A DNA stretch of 64,000 nucleotides from the NCBI GenBank assembly GCA_963575745.1, contig CAUYUJ010015507.1, positions 47,501 to 111,500 on the forward strand, read 5' to 3'. The position numbers and the translations under genes were made by a program. The notes beneath the pieces are model-generated. The model made no database searches. It saw nothing but the letters and a program-made list of their open reading frames with translations, and had not been told where the DNA came from. Position 1 is the stretch's first letter. Each line of letters opens with the position of its first letter. Below are positions 41,221-55,513 of this stretch, in pieces. Source of the DNA: Prorocentrum cordatum (taxonomy: Eukaryota; Sar; Dinophyceae; Prorocentrales; Prorocentraceae).

Positions 41221-41880
41221 CGGTATGGTGACTCCCCCTCCTCCCAGCCCCTGCTTAATCTCTCTCTTCCTTTCCCACCCAACCTTCGCCTCCTCCGCCC
41301 CCCCCTCTCTCTTTCCTCCTCGTCCGCGTCCTCCTTGTCGTCCTCGTCCTTATCATCTTCGTGTGGTGGCTGACCTTTGGGAAACCCTGGGGGAAAACGC
41401 TTCCTCCTCCTCCTGCTCCTTCTCCTCCTCCTCCTGGCAGGAGGCAGCATGCTGCGAGGCTTGGGTTGCAACAGTTGGCATGAGTTGTGAGCTGGCTGAG
41501 GGCACGTCCTCCCGCTGCCCCTCCTCCTCCGGCTCCTCCTCCTCTCCCTCCCTCTTTTCCTCCGCTGGAAACGCTCTGCCTTTCCTCCCCTTTCTCGTCC
41601 ATCCCACCCCTCCCCTCCCTCCTCCCTCTCCTCCTCCATCCTGCTGCTCCTCCTTCCTCCTCCTCCTTCTCCTCCCTCATCCTTCCTGCTCCTCCTCCTC
41701 CTGCTTCTCCTGCCTGCTGCTGCTGCTCCTCGTCGCTCTCCTCACTCTGCTTTCTGATCCTTCCCTTTCTTCTTCTTCCTATTATTATTCTTCTTCTCCT
41801 CCTCCTCCTCCTCCCTTTCCTCCTCCTCCTCCTCCTCCTCCTCCTCCTCCTCCTCCTCCTCCTCCTCCTCCTCTTCCCTC
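41221..41880. repeat. Pyrimidine-rich low-complexity tract with (CCT)n
   Basis: CTCCTCCTTC-rich sequence ends in a pure CCT run at 41,800-41,876. Confidence 0.8.
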
Positions 41881-41954
41881 TCCCCAATCCATTTTACACA
41901 CCGCTCCATTATAGCATCCCGCATCGGCATTTCTCCAACAGTACACTGGTGGAT

Positions 41955-42232
41955 GGCTGGTCGTTTTCGTGATGCAGCTCTCGCCTTAGCGCCGTGTGCG
42001 TTCGTTTTTGTTTTTTCAGTAACTGCAGGGATGGAAGGCTGGTTTTCCAAAGCGTGGATTCGTGGCAAGCTTTCCAACACATGCAAGGATGGAAAGCCAG
42101 TGGTATTCAATATTGGGCTCTTGTTGGAGCCTTCTTCAAATCTTACGACCCGATCTTCCAAATTGTGCAACAGTTGCGCGGATGGAGGGCGAATCCTTCT
42201 CAAACTGGGGCGCAGAACTTCGAATCTGTGCA
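41955..42232 (+). repeat. Repeat family D, third cluster
   Basis: Diverged units with GATGCAGCTCTCGCCTTAGC GCCG, GCGTTCG, then TGCAGGGATGGAAGGCTGGT and AACACATGCAAGGATGGAAA. It passes directly into the 87-bp repeat. Confidence 0.55.
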
Positions 42233-42500
42233 GCTCCTGCACGGGTGCAGCGCAGATGCTTCCACGCGGGGCCATCTCCGAACTCCGCGCCGGATTTGAC
42301 CATCTCGCTCGCCTGCGCTGCTCCTGCACGGGTGCAGCGCAGATGCTTCAGCGCGGGGCCATCTCCGAACTCCGCGCTGAGTTTGACCATCCTGCCTGCC
42401 GGCGCTGCTCCTGCACGGGTGCAGCGCAGATGCTTCGACGCGGGGCCATCTCCGAACTCCGCGCTGAGCTTGACCATCCTGCCTGCTGGCGCTGCTATAA
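42233..42500 (+). repeat. 87-bp (29-codon) tandem repeat
   Basis: CAGCTCCTGCACGGGTGCAG recurs at 42,231, 42,318 and 42,405. The period is a multiple of three, and one frame, open from 41,953 to 42,753, gives three similar 29-residue repeats (CTGAAQMLPRGAISELRA and variants). A second frame is open as well, so coding is possible but unproven. Confidence 0.7.
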
Positions 42501-43740
42501 GAGGACGGACGACCGATCGTTCACAGCCGGGGCCGCACCCCGGGTGGCAGGACCACCGGGCGCTCGTCCTATTCAGGTCGGGCGAGTCCCCGCGGTGGGG
42601 ACAGGAACACCTGCAGGGACTTCGGAGGGGGGGGGACTTTTGGGGGACGAGAGGCTGTCTTGCAGCATGGATGTCTCCGGGTTTGCTCTGGTCCTCCTCC
42701 TCCTCCTCCTCCTCCTCCTCCTCCTCCTCCCCCTCCCTCCTCGCCGCACTTAGCCTCACTCCTATTCCTCCTCCTCCTCCACCTTCTTCGCGTCCCCCTC
42801 CTTCATGCCCTCCTCCTCCGCTATCGTCCTCGGGGGCCGTCTTGGGACGCTGCTGGGGAACTTGTGCAAGCTCGAACGCTCCGAAGCCCGAAAAGACTTG
42901 CGACTCTGGATGATGTCAGCTTTGTTGTGCCAGCCATGGGGCCCCCAGGACCCAGGACCAGCTGGCTTCTACTAGGCGCCGGCGGTATCCCGTCAACCTC
43001 GGTCACCGCCAGTAGACTCGTAGAGCTTCCTCCAGCTCTCGGGTTTCAGCTCGAGAGCTCAGCAAGCAGCTCGACATGCGTGCTCGACAGGTCTGTAGAT
43101 TGCTCTTCCCATATCTCCGACGCCGAGTTCTTTTTACAACGTGGACCCCCACAGATCTTGATCCCTTCCCCGTGACCTGCGAGGTCTTTTTCGGGTCTGC
43201 GCGGAGCCACACTGTGCGGGCTCTCCCAGCAACCCTCGAAAGTGCCGACAGTCTCACACATCACACCCCCGCAGGGATGGCGAGGTCTTTTGCGGATCTG
43301 CGCGGGGCTCCACTGTGCGGTCCCTCGGCACGTGCAGGCAGGTGCAGGCATGCGAGAGGGGGACAGGGTGGGAGGAGGAGAAGAAGGGAGTTGGCGACCC
43401 CATTGCTCCAGTCAAAAAGGAACCCAACCAAGGGAGCGTTGGGAAAAAAACATGCAGCCTCGAAGCTCGGACCGGAGGGTACAGATGTGTGGGGCAGCAA
43501 GACACTTCCCCTGGCTCGGCTGGCCCGTCGTTTCTTCAGCGGCCTTCTAGGAGGCCAGCTCGGCTCCTTGGCTCCCCGCAGTGCTTCTCGCGCGGGGCCT
43601 GCCGACCGATTGTTCGGAGCTCTGACAGGAAGCTGGCCCAGGCTTCTTACGCCGAGTGTTCCTCATCCGGGCTGCATTTCCACACTGACGACTACGTAGG
43701 GCCCGAGGGCAACCTACGAGTGCCAGAGGCACGGTGGTGG
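42501..43740. other. Family F fragments and unassigned sequence
   Basis: GAGGTCTTTTTCGGGTCTGC and GAGGTCTTTTGCGGATCTGC, each followed by GGAGCCACACTGTGCGG or GGGCTCCACTGTGCGG, form a tandem pair at 43,170-43,325. The first is the end of a family F copy that begins at 43,118. No gene is recognised. Confidence 0.45.
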
Positions 43741-44041
43741 ATATGACCACACTGCACCCGCTGTAAGCTCATGGCAGCACGGCGCTACACTCGGCGAGTG
43801 TCATCTTCCTCCTCCTCCTCCGCCTCCCCCTCCTCCTCCGCTTACTCATTTTCCTCCCTCCTTCTCCTCCTTCTCTCCCCCCGCCTGCATCCTGGATCCT
43901 CGATCCTCCTCTTCGTCTGCTTCGTCGCTCTGGCCCCTCGTGCTCGCCGCCGATCCTCCTCCCTCGCAGGGCAGTCGAGTGCCGTCTGCGCCGCGATGTG
44001 AGTAGGGGCCGCCTCCTGCTGCTGCTAGGATGGTGTGCATG

Positions 44042-45105
<1,064 letters not shown>

Positions 45106-46160
45106 AAGAAGGCACGGCCGCGCCGCGATCCGCGCCGCGCCCTGGGCGCGCCTCCATGCCGCATCAGATGCTCTGGGACGGGTAGCTGGATTCGCATGGA
45201 AACCGATTCGATCGGAGATGACGGGGTCTCGCGGCCCTCGCAACTACGAGCAGGTGCTTGGGCGGTGTGCGTCCAGCCGCTGAACAACCGACCCGCGAGC
45301 TGCAGGCAGTGCGCGCTGGTCTTCGGCACCGCCGAGCCCCCGGCTTAGCGCATGGGGGGCGAGGGCATGCTCACGTTGGACATGCGCATCGTGCCTCCAG
45401 GGGAGGCTGCCTGCTGGCGTCGAATTCTGGCCCGTCGGCATCACCAGCGCGGAGGACATCGAGGCGGCGAGGGCGAGGACGAAGGGGGCAGTAGGAACAA
45501 GAGGAGGGACGCCCTGCAAGAGGTGGCGCCCAACCCGCGGAACCTGGCGCTGCTGCACAGGCCGCAACCGCGGCTGGGCCTGTGACCAGGCCAGCGTCTC
45601 CCTTATGCCCAGCGTGGGATGACTTCAGAATTCCTGACCCAGACTGGTGGGGTGCGCGGGACGACGCCTTTAAGATATGAGCGACAACGTTCGTCGAAGT
45701 CCCAGGTCTTTTTTTCGGGGGGCTGTTGTGGAGGCGGGCACAAAACATGGGAAATCTTGAAAGCAGCCCGACAGAACGGAGAGGCAGAGGCCGAGTGGAA
45801 AGTCTTTTTGCTGATGGACATGTTGCTCTTGGCCAGGACCAGCGAGGCCACCGCGCGCGCCGAACTGCTCGAGGAACGTCTCGCCTGGTCCTGGGGCGGA
45901 CAGTGGGCGGCGTTATGGGCTTCTGCGCGCGCTGGCCGCCAGGCTCCGCAACGCAACGCAGACGGACAAGCAGAGGGCGGCAAGAGTGCACACCCTCGCG
46001 GCTGCAGGCGAGGAGGGCCGGGCGCTCACAGCAGCCACGAGCGCGCGGCTTGCCCCGGGCGCCGAAGAAACGCTGCGGAAGGTCAAGGACTGCTTCCCGC
46101 CAGCGGCCGCAGGGGCAGCCGAGCCCGCGGCGGCGGCGGCAGCTAGGCCACCGCCCCCTT

Positions 46161-47340
<1,180 letters not shown>

Positions 47341-48570
47341 CCCTGCTGCGTGCCTGCGCGGGGGCCGCAAGCCAGCGCGCGCTCAGGCAGGGGCGCGCCG
47401 CGGGCGGCGGCGCCGCCGCCTGCGACAGCTTCCCGACGAAATGCGGGGGGGCGCTACTGCAGCGAGACTTCGGCGCGAGAACGCAAAAGGACTGCTGGGG
47501 ATGCCTGCGAGGCTCGGCGGTCTGGGCGCGCAGCCGGCGACGACGCGGCCCCGCGCGGCCTTCCTGGCCTCCTGGGCGGGCGCGGCGGCGGAAGTCACGC
47601 GGGGCCTCGGCGGCAGCGCGCTGGCGGACGGCCATGACTTGCTCCTGGGCGCGACGAGGAAATTGGAGGCCGCGCGGACAACAGGGGCTCTTGTTAGCCG
47701 ACGGCAGAACGCTAGCGGACGCCCTTGCCACCCCTTTGAAGCAAGGTGTGGCAGTGGAAAAGGCGCAAAAGACAAAACATGCTGCGCTCCTGCAGCGCGT
47801 GCACCTCCCACAGCGAGCTGAACTGCGTGGGCAGGCGGGGCCAGGGGCTGGGGCCTTCCTCAACTGCCCCGCGGATGCGCTCTGCTGGCTGGAGGACGCC
47901 CGCTGGGAAATGGCAGCGCGCAGCCGGCTGGGCCGGCTGCGCCTCGAGCGGCCCGCCTGCAGCCGCGGTGGGCTCGCGGCGGGGGCGGCGGCGACCTGCT
48001 GCTTGCGCAGCGCGAGCGGGCAGCCCTGCGGGCGCTCCTGGGGGGCCGAGGCAGCCCTGGCGCCGCCTGCCAGAACGGCGGCCGCGTCGCGCGCAGGCGC
48101 GCGCGGCTCGCGCGCCGGCTTGGAGGACCGCTGCGGAGGTGGCGACACGAACGGCCTCTCTTCGAACGGCGCGTCCCGGAGTGGGGCAGGCAGCCGCTGG
48201 GCCGGGAAGCGGGGCGCGCGGTGCTCGACCCAGAGTGCCGGGGCGACGGCGGGCGGCGCTGGCGCGGCGCCGCGGTCCGGCACCCGGCCGCGGGGGCGCG
48301 CGGAAGTCCGCGTGGCAGCTCGCCGGGATGGCGAGGCCAGCAGGAGGGGGGAACGCGACAAGCGCTCGCGTTGCCCAGGCGAACGCCAGGCCCCCTTCGT
48401 CCCGGAGGTCGTAGGGGGACTGGGCGCAGAGGCCAGCCTCTGGCTGAAGTGAACAGGCAGGACGAGCAGGACCAGCAGCGCGAGCTGGCCCGCGCCAGCC
48501 GGGTGCTCAGCTGCGGGCTGCAGAGCGACCTCGCGCGCCAGCTGCGCTCCTCGGCGGGCCTCCGCTGAGG

Positions 48571-49105
48571 CGCCAGTGGCGAGCGGCGCGCAGCGGCGCA
48601 AGAGACGATGGCCCCGCGCGCGGCCGCGGGCTTGCGCTGGAGCGCCTGAGGGCTTAACGCCCAAGGCCGCCGCGCTGCGGGCGCCGCGGCGCTGGCCGCG
48701 GCGGCGCCAGAAGCTGCGGCGCAGGCGACGAGCCAGCGCGGGCCCCTCGCCGCTGGGCTGGCGAGCAGGCTCGGGGCGAGGCGGGCTGCGCGGCGGCCGC
48801 CAGCCAGGGCGCGCGCTGCCGGGCGGCGCGTCGCGCGGCGGGCTGTCCGCGCGCCAGCGCCGAGGTGCTTGCCAGGCGGCGCGGCGCCTAGTGCGGCGGG
48901 CCTGCGTGGCGGCGCAGAGCAGCGCGACGGGGCGCGGCGGGCCTCCTGCCCGGCAGCCTCGCTCTTCCCCTTCCTCTTCTCCCTCCGCTTTTCGGCCTCG
49001 GACAGCGGCGCGCTCCTCGCGTCGTGGTCCTCGCCCCCCAGGCGCGGCTGGGGCGCGCCCTTGAGGCGTGGTTTGGGGGCGCCCCGGCGACGTGGGAGCC
49101 CGAGA
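48571..49105. other. GC-rich stretch after the retroelement
   Basis: Long GC-driven open frames on both strands but no domain. It may be a decayed 3' part of the element. Confidence 0.4.
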
Positions 49106-49425
49106 GAGAGAGAGAGAGTCTGTCTGTCTGTCTGTCTGCCTGTCTGTCTGTCTGGCTGTATGTCTGTATGTCTGTATGTCTGTATGTGTGTATGTCTGAA
49201 TGTATGTGCGTACGCTCCGATGCATGCATGTATGTATGTAGGCACGTCTGTATGTGTGCATGTATGCATGCATGTATGCATGTGTGTATGTATGGATATA
49301 TGCACACATGCATGTATGTATGTATGTATGTATGTATGTATGTAGGTATGTCGGTAGTGTGTATGGACGTGTGTATATTTACATATGTGTTTATATGTGT
49401 ATGTATATATGTATACTCGCATATT
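49106..49425. repeat. (GA)n then TGTC/TGTA tetranucleotide array
   Basis: GAGAGAGAGAGAGAG leads into GTCTGTCT and GTATGTAT units. The same GA-to-TGTC type of composition occurs at 44.0 and 46.9 kb. Confidence 0.9.
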
Positions 49426-49427
49426 TC

Positions 49428-50425
49428 CAGGTTCCTTCGTCCCTTCCACCACCGTGCCTGGGTTGTAGCTCAGAGCCATCTCGGATGCCTTTGGGGATCT
49501 TTGTGGAGGCCTCTCGGAAGCCTTTCGGATTCGGTGTTGGGGCGTCTTGGGGGCCTTTCGGGGGTCTTTTGGGGGACTCTTGGGGCCTGATCGGGCCTTT
49601 TGGGGCGGGGGGGCTCTTCGGGGCCTGTTGGCGGTCTCGGGGGCCTTCATGGGGCGAAGGGCTCGAATTGTCGGTTCGTGCTCCCTTTCTGGTGTCTCTC
49701 TTGCGACGCCTTTGACGCACTATTGGGTCGTCTTGGGGGCCTCCCAGACAGTCTCGGGGCGTCTGGGGGCGCTCTTGGGGGCTTTTCTGGGCCGTGTTGC
49801 AGCGATATTGGGGGACTCTTGTGGCCTGATGGGGCCTTTGGGGGACCTCCCTGAGCTTGCGGGGCGGGGGGTTGGGAGGGGGGTGCTCTTGGGGGCCTGC
49901 TGGCGGTCCCGGGGGCCTTCATGGGGCGAAGGGGTCGAATTGTCGGTTCGTGTTCCGTTTCTGGGGTCTCTCTTGCGACGCCTTTGACGCACTCTTGGGT
50001 CGTCTTGGGGGCCTCGGGGACAGTCTCGGGGCGTCTGGGGGCGCTCTTACGGACTTTCTGGGCCGTGTTGCAGCGATCTTGGGGTCCTCTTTGGCCGTCT
50101 GGGCGCGTCAGGCGTTCAAGGAAGCAAGACCATCACATCTATCAAGAAAACCAGCGGGCAATCATTTTGGCATCGCGGGGCTCTTCCTTGGAACTATCTT
50201 GGGGCGTCTTGGGGGCCTCTTCGGCCGTCTTTTGGCTAGCTTTGGCGTTTTTGGGCGGGGCGTTCTGGGCTGTGGACAAGTCGCGCGGGGAACCCAGGGA
50301 ACACACAACAACGCCGATGTTTGGGATGATTTTTTCCATAGTTCCAAGATTCCGGACATAGGGTTCGACTGGACCTGAGGACGCGCCAACTCGAGCCTTA
50401 GGGCACGGTGGCGAATCTTCACACA
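49428..50425 (+). repeat. Repeat family H, copy H2
   Basis: Same beginning and end as intron 7. It has an internal duplication of 272 bp: TCGGTTCGTG at 49,671 and 49,943, each with GGCCTTCATGGGGCGAAGG before it and TCTCTCTTGCGACGCCTTTG ACGCAC after it. It ends ACGCGCCAACTCGAGCCTTA GGGCACGGTGGCG. No exon flanks it here. Confidence 0.7.
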
Positions 50426-51540
50426 CACACACACGCGCACACATCCTCATAGTTACATGTGCATGCACATGTTCATATATATATATATATATATAGTTGT
50501 ATATGTATCCATGTATATATGTTAATACGTGTGTATGTGTGTACGCGTGCCTGTATGTACGTATGTCTGTACCTGGATACGGCTACGCACATTGATATGT
50601 ATGTAGAGGTGTTTGGATACGTGTCGAACTTTCGATCGTTCGGGATCGCACAGTGGATGCTCTTGTCGTCGTTTAGGGGGACGCGCCGATTTCGGCCAGA
50701 TTCAGTGGACAGCACCGGCGTCGACAATCCAGGCCCGCACACACAGGCCCGCTGCTATACAGTTGGCTTTACACGCGTATATCTATATTTATACATCCAT
50801 ATATATATATGTATATATGTGTATATGTGTGTCTATATATATATGTGTATATATATATACATAGCGGGACGCACAAACGCGTGTATGTATTTAGGTTTAT
50901 GCAGTTTTATCTGTATTTATGTAGAATAGCATCACTCTCGCACGCGCACACACACGCGACACACACACACACGCACACATATGCTGTCTCACCTTCCCCC
51001 TTTCACACATACTCTCGCACACACACGCACACACACGCGCACACACGCGCACCACAACACACCACAACACAATCCACCACACCACAGTACAACACACCAC
51101 AACACACCACAGCACACAACACACAACACACAACACACAACGCGCACCATATACACCACACACATAACACATGAACATCGATACATGTTCGCCTATACAA
51201 TTATATACATAAGCACATATGTACATACTCATACATACATACAAACATACTTACATACATGCATACATACATACAGACAGACATGCACACATACATACAC
51301 ACATACATGCATACACTCATACAACCATACATACATACATACATACATACATACATACATACATACATACATTCATACATACATACATACATACATACAT
51401 ACATACATACATACATGTATACATGTATGCATGCACGCATGCATGCATACATACATACATATCTACACGGGTACACACATCCATACATACACACATACAT
51501 ACATACAAACAATCATGCTGCCAAGATGGCCCAATCATCA
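50426..51540. repeat. TATA/GTAT and (ACAC)n, (ACAT)n short-repeat region
   Basis: 50,480-50,880 is TATATG-rich around 180 bases of unique sequence. 50,930-51,170 is CACACA/ACCACAACAC-rich. 51,190-51,515 is (ACAT)n, the complement of the TGTA arrays elsewhere. Confidence 0.85.
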
Positions 51541-51544
51541 CCCC

Positions 51545-52010
51545 CAAGAGGCTGTCGCAACGCATGAAATTATTAATTCCCCGTTCGTTTTGGATGCTCT
51601 CTGGGCTGCTAAGCGATTCGGTCTTCCGGGCGCCCGAGAACGCCCGAGAGGCACCAATAACAGCTCCAAGACGACCAAAAACAGGTTCCTGATAGTCCAA
51701 GAGAGCCCCAAGACGGCCCAATAGGGTTCAGAAGCTGCCCACAGAGGGCCCCATGACCGAAAGCATTCAACTTGTGACCCGAGATCACGGTTCGTGGCAT
51801 GGTGACCCGAGGAACCCCCTAGAGGCCGCCCAAAGGCGCCAGGGACGTCACCAGAGGCGCCCAAGGAGCCCCTGAAACACTTTCGCGATGTCCTCCAAAA
51901 GCTCGCCTCGGAGGAGCCTCCGCAAACAAATCGGAGGAGGATGGGGAAGAGTTCGCGGGGCAATGACGGCGAAAACGTGGAAGAAGAAGAGGACGACGAC
52001 ACATGAGGGA
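51545..52010 (-). repeat. Family H-related sequence, reverse orientation
   Basis: CCAAGACGGCCCAATAG, GGCACCAATAACAGCTCCAA GACG and AGGAGCCTCCGCAAACAAAT are the complement of the CTTGGGGGCCTCTTGG style of family H. The last third aligns with the interior of the 543-bp inverted-repeat element, linking the two families. Confidence 0.55.
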
Positions 52011-52044
52011 ATGATAAGTACCCGAAGGGGGAGGATGGAGGAGG

Positions 52045-52345
52045 AATCGGAGGAGGAGGAGGAGGAGGAGGGGGAGGAGGAAGAGGAGGGCGAGGAAGAG
52101 GAAGGAGGAGTGGAACGTGGAAAAGAACAAGGAGGAGGAGGAGGCGGAGGAGGAGGAGGAGGGAGGATAAGGAGGAGGAGGAGGAGGAGGAGGATGAGGA
52201 GGAGGAGGAAGACGAGGAGGTGGAGGGGGAGGAGGTGGGGGAGGGGGATGAGGCAGCAGGGAGGAGGAGGAGGAGGAGGAGGAGGAGCAGGAGGAGGAGT
52301 ACGCAGATAAGGAGGAGGAGAAACGAGGGGAGGAGTAAAAGAAGG
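52045..52345. repeat. (GGA)n array, 300 bp
   Basis: GGAGGA units with GAAGAGG and GCAGGG breaks. Confidence 0.9.
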
Positions 52346-52389
52346 AGCGTGAGAAGGAGGAGGAGCAGGAGGGGGAGGAAAAGGGCGAA

Positions 52390-52700
52390 CAGAAGAGCCA
52401 GAAGCCTCTTCAATGCCCCTCGGAGTCTCCTCGGATGTCGCCTGGAAGCCTTTTGGAGGCCTCTTGGAGCGTCTCGGGGGAGGGAATCTTGGCGGGCCAA
52501 GGGCAGTCTGTGAGCGTCTGCGCCTCCTGGGGAGGTTCCGTGGCCACTTGGAGCCGTCTTGGAGCGGTCTTGGGGCCTCTAGGAGCCTCTTGGGAGCTAT
52601 TTTGAGCCATCCTAGGCTATCTTGAGCCATCTTGGAGGTCATCTTGGGCACTCTGAGGCCCTCTTGGAGCAATATTTTGAGAAAGAGTACCCTCTGACAC
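52390..52700 (+). repeat. CTTGGAGCCATCTTGGAGG low-complexity segment
   Basis: CTTGGGGCCTC-style sequence of family H composition, without clear ends. Confidence 0.5.
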
Positions 52701-53210
52701 CTCGCGGGGCGCCCCCTCCAGGTCCAGGGTCGGGGGTCGGGGGAGGGTAAACCCTTCCCCGAAGGGGAAAGAGGGGGGTTGGAAGAGAAAGCTCTCTAGA
52801 CAACCTACGCCATTTGTGTCAAACAACCAATCTTAAGCTTCAGTGTTCCGTGTGCAGGCACAGGGAACACCTGGTCCCAATATTTTTCTTTTTTTTTTTT
52901 TCAAATGAAGCTCAGTTAGGACCATAGGGTTGTACAGTGACATCATTGCTTTTTTTGGTTCCGATGTAGGTGAAAACTGTGAACAGCATTGTGTTTCCAC
53001 AATGTTATATCTGCTCTTCCAGCCTTTTCTGTTTTTGCTTGGCTTATCGTTCCTTTTCTGGAGCCTTGGTATGGTTCCAGGATTCGCCATACAAGGGTTT
53101 CATTTGTTGTGGTACCTTACAGAAGGATTCCTATGCTGACGCCGATGAGAAAAAAGCATGCCACTCGATTATCTGTTTGGCGGGCTCCCACATTGATTCC
53201 TCGTGTTGCC
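52701..53210. other. AT-richer stretch with a small hydrophobic ORF
   Basis: From 52,930 to 53,139 (+) a 69-codon frame encodes a hydrophobic stretch (YLLFQPFLFLLGLSFLFWSL). It is T-rich DNA and has no recognisable homologue, so I do not call it a gene. Confidence 0.3.
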
Positions 53211-53214
53211 AAAC

Positions 53215-53279
<65 letters not shown>

Positions 53280-53316
53280 AGAGAAACAGAGAGAGAGAGA
53301 GAGAGAGAAAAACATA
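53211..53316. repeat. (GA)n microsatellite
   Basis: GAGAGA with AAAG and AAAC interruptions. Confidence 0.95.
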
Positions 53317-55400
53317 GGACGAGTTTGATTCCGAAGATCTGTGTTTGCACACACATGCAAACACAGATCTTAGGAACCGCCCCATACACGTATGTACACT
53401 TCACGTTACATCAGTTAAAAAAAACGCATTGGCATGTAGTCATGTGATGGGTCATAGCAAACGTGTTGCCGTGAAAGGCGGCGCGCGTATCTTATATTGC
53501 GCCTAGGGCTCCCTGTGACAAAGTCAGGAGACCAGTAGACCGTGGTGCCCTCCCGGCAGGCCAGACGGCCTCCTGCTTGAGGTGTGGTCTCGAGGAATTC
53601 CTCGTTCCCAAAGTTGCTGCAGCTTGCGGATACGACTTTTGTTCGGACCCCGTCTCGGAGGTGGACAACTGTACATTTTCACCTCGTTCCCCCTCTGCCC
53701 CAGGAAAGGGGGCACAATCACAGGAGGGGGGTGGAGGTAGCAGGGAAGATGTGGATCTGTAGAACTGTTCGATTCCTATCGTGCGCGCTGGCCGTATGAC
53801 CATTGCAGGGTGCACTTCCATCCGATCGGTCCGACTCGGTATCGATTCTGGCTGGCCAGATCTGACTCGATGCCAATATCCTGGCGATCAGATGCGGCCT
53901 TTGCTTGAATGGCGCTGTTGTGTATCCTGTCGCAGCCGATGCGGTTCGATCTCGACTCCGTCCCGATGCAGCCCGATCCGACGCACATTTCGATGCGATC
54001 CGGATTCCTGACTCGAAGAAGATTGATCTTGCTATTGTCCTGGTGTCCTGGTCTTGATTGCCATCTCTTTCAATTGCAATTTATAGGGGCCTCGTATGTC
54101 CTCGAAACTCAGTCTTTGGGGTGCATTCGCGTGCGCTAGCGTCTGGTAATCGACGAGAAGGCGCAGCTTTAACGCATTGGATGCTCCCATGAGTTGCTGC
54201 AGTACTCTCTGCCCAGATTCCAAGCTTCATCTGTTCGGGAGGTCTGTGAGCCTTGTCCTTTCTTTGGAGTCGGCGTCTCGTGGCAGCTGTCCCGCGCTGC
54301 ATCGGGGAGGGGGTGACGCCTCGAGCACCTTTTTGGCGTTGCTGCACAGCGCCGAGCGTTTTTTTCTGCCATCTGCAATCCAGCCCGAAGTCCGTGCCGC
54401 CAGCTACCAGTCGCATGCTGAAGCGTGCCGATCCGTGGAAAACAGGTCGGGATCGTATGGTCGACATGGTGCGGTGTGCTTTCTTGCTTGTCTGAGGGCG
54501 CAAGCTATACGGTGTTATGTGTACGTGCGCGCCCGAGGTGTTGTTCTAGCCTTCTGTTGTGCCTGGGCTTCTCCAGCGGGGAGTAGTTGGCAAGCGATAT
54601 TCAGAATTGATGATCTTGGCATCGTGACAGGACTATTGCATGTGAGGGGCTTCCATTGACGCCAGTACAACCTGGCGGCTAGGACATGTTTCGGGTACGC
54701 TCGTCTGGCCTGGCGGTGCGAGTGCACATGCGAAGATGGCAGGGAAAGCCGCGAGTTTTTTTTTTGTTTTTTTTTTTTCTTCTGCAGTGGCGCACATGGC
54801 GGGCGTGGGGACTTGCCAGGTGGGGGGCGAGAGGGATACGTGAACTGGATTGATTTGCGAACCCGGCAGGGACAATTTGGTCTCAAACGTGCCCCCTCAC
54901 GAACGCACTTGATAGTAGGCCTCAGGGATGGCGTTCCTCAAGCGCTTCGCGAAGAAGTCGCTGAAGGCACCCCGGCTCTTTCCCTTTCTCTGTCGAGCAG
55001 TCGATCTCTGGTCATCACCAATGTTTTTGTGCTGATTGCTGCTCTCGTTGATCCAGTGCAGCCCCATGCTCGTCATGTTGTGGCACCGTACTGAAAGATC
55101 GATTCGGGTTGTCATCGACCACCCGCACTCCGCTCGCGCGTCGCGAGCCTCGCCGTGCGGCGGCGGTATTCTGGCCGAGTGGTTCGTCCTCTTCCTCCTC
55201 AGCCCAGAGTTGACGCCATGCTGTTTCAATACGTGGCCCCTGGCCTGTCAACGTCCCCTCTGGACGAGCTTTTCATGCCGCAGCTTTTCAGTGGATGGCC
55301 CAGGGGCTTCAAAGGGGACCCGGGGACGCCAGAAGTTGCAAAGGGCATATTTTTTGTTTGCAGGACGTCGGAGATTTGGGTTTATCGCCTCCGCAGAGAC
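53317..55400. other. Unassigned stretch upstream of the methyltransferase gene
   Basis: AT-richer than most of the window. It has inverted ACACAGATCT / AGATCTGTGT words at 53,335-53,370 and T-runs at 54,757-54,780. No reading frame with a domain is visible. Any promoter or trans-splice acceptor of the gene beginning near 56 kb should lie at its right end, but dinoflagellate promoters have no consensus I could point to. Confidence 0.4.
53331..53370. repeat. Short perfect hairpin
   Basis: AAGATCTGTGTTTGCA and TGCAAACACAGATCTT are perfect complements separated by CACACA. A terminator or RNA structure is possible, but there is no gene next to it. Confidence 0.7.
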
Positions 55401-55411
55401 GGCATCTGCGC

Positions 55412-55513
55412 ACTGGCCAGGGCCATCCTGGGCCCCGGGACGGTGCACAGGCCCTCGTGGCCACGGCCAGGCGGGCACGTGCACCTTGCCGGGTCCAGGA
55501 TGGCCCTGGCCAG
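55412..55513. repeat. 102-bp inverted repeat
   Basis: CTGGCCAGGGCCATCCTGGG at the left pairs with CCAGGATGGCCCTGGCCAG at the right. The inner GGTGCAC and GTGCACC also pair. Only this copy is present in the window. Confidence 0.8.

Noticed and set aside
52930-53139. Small membrane protein
   Set aside because: T-rich sequence naturally gives Phe/Leu; no homologue, no splice context.
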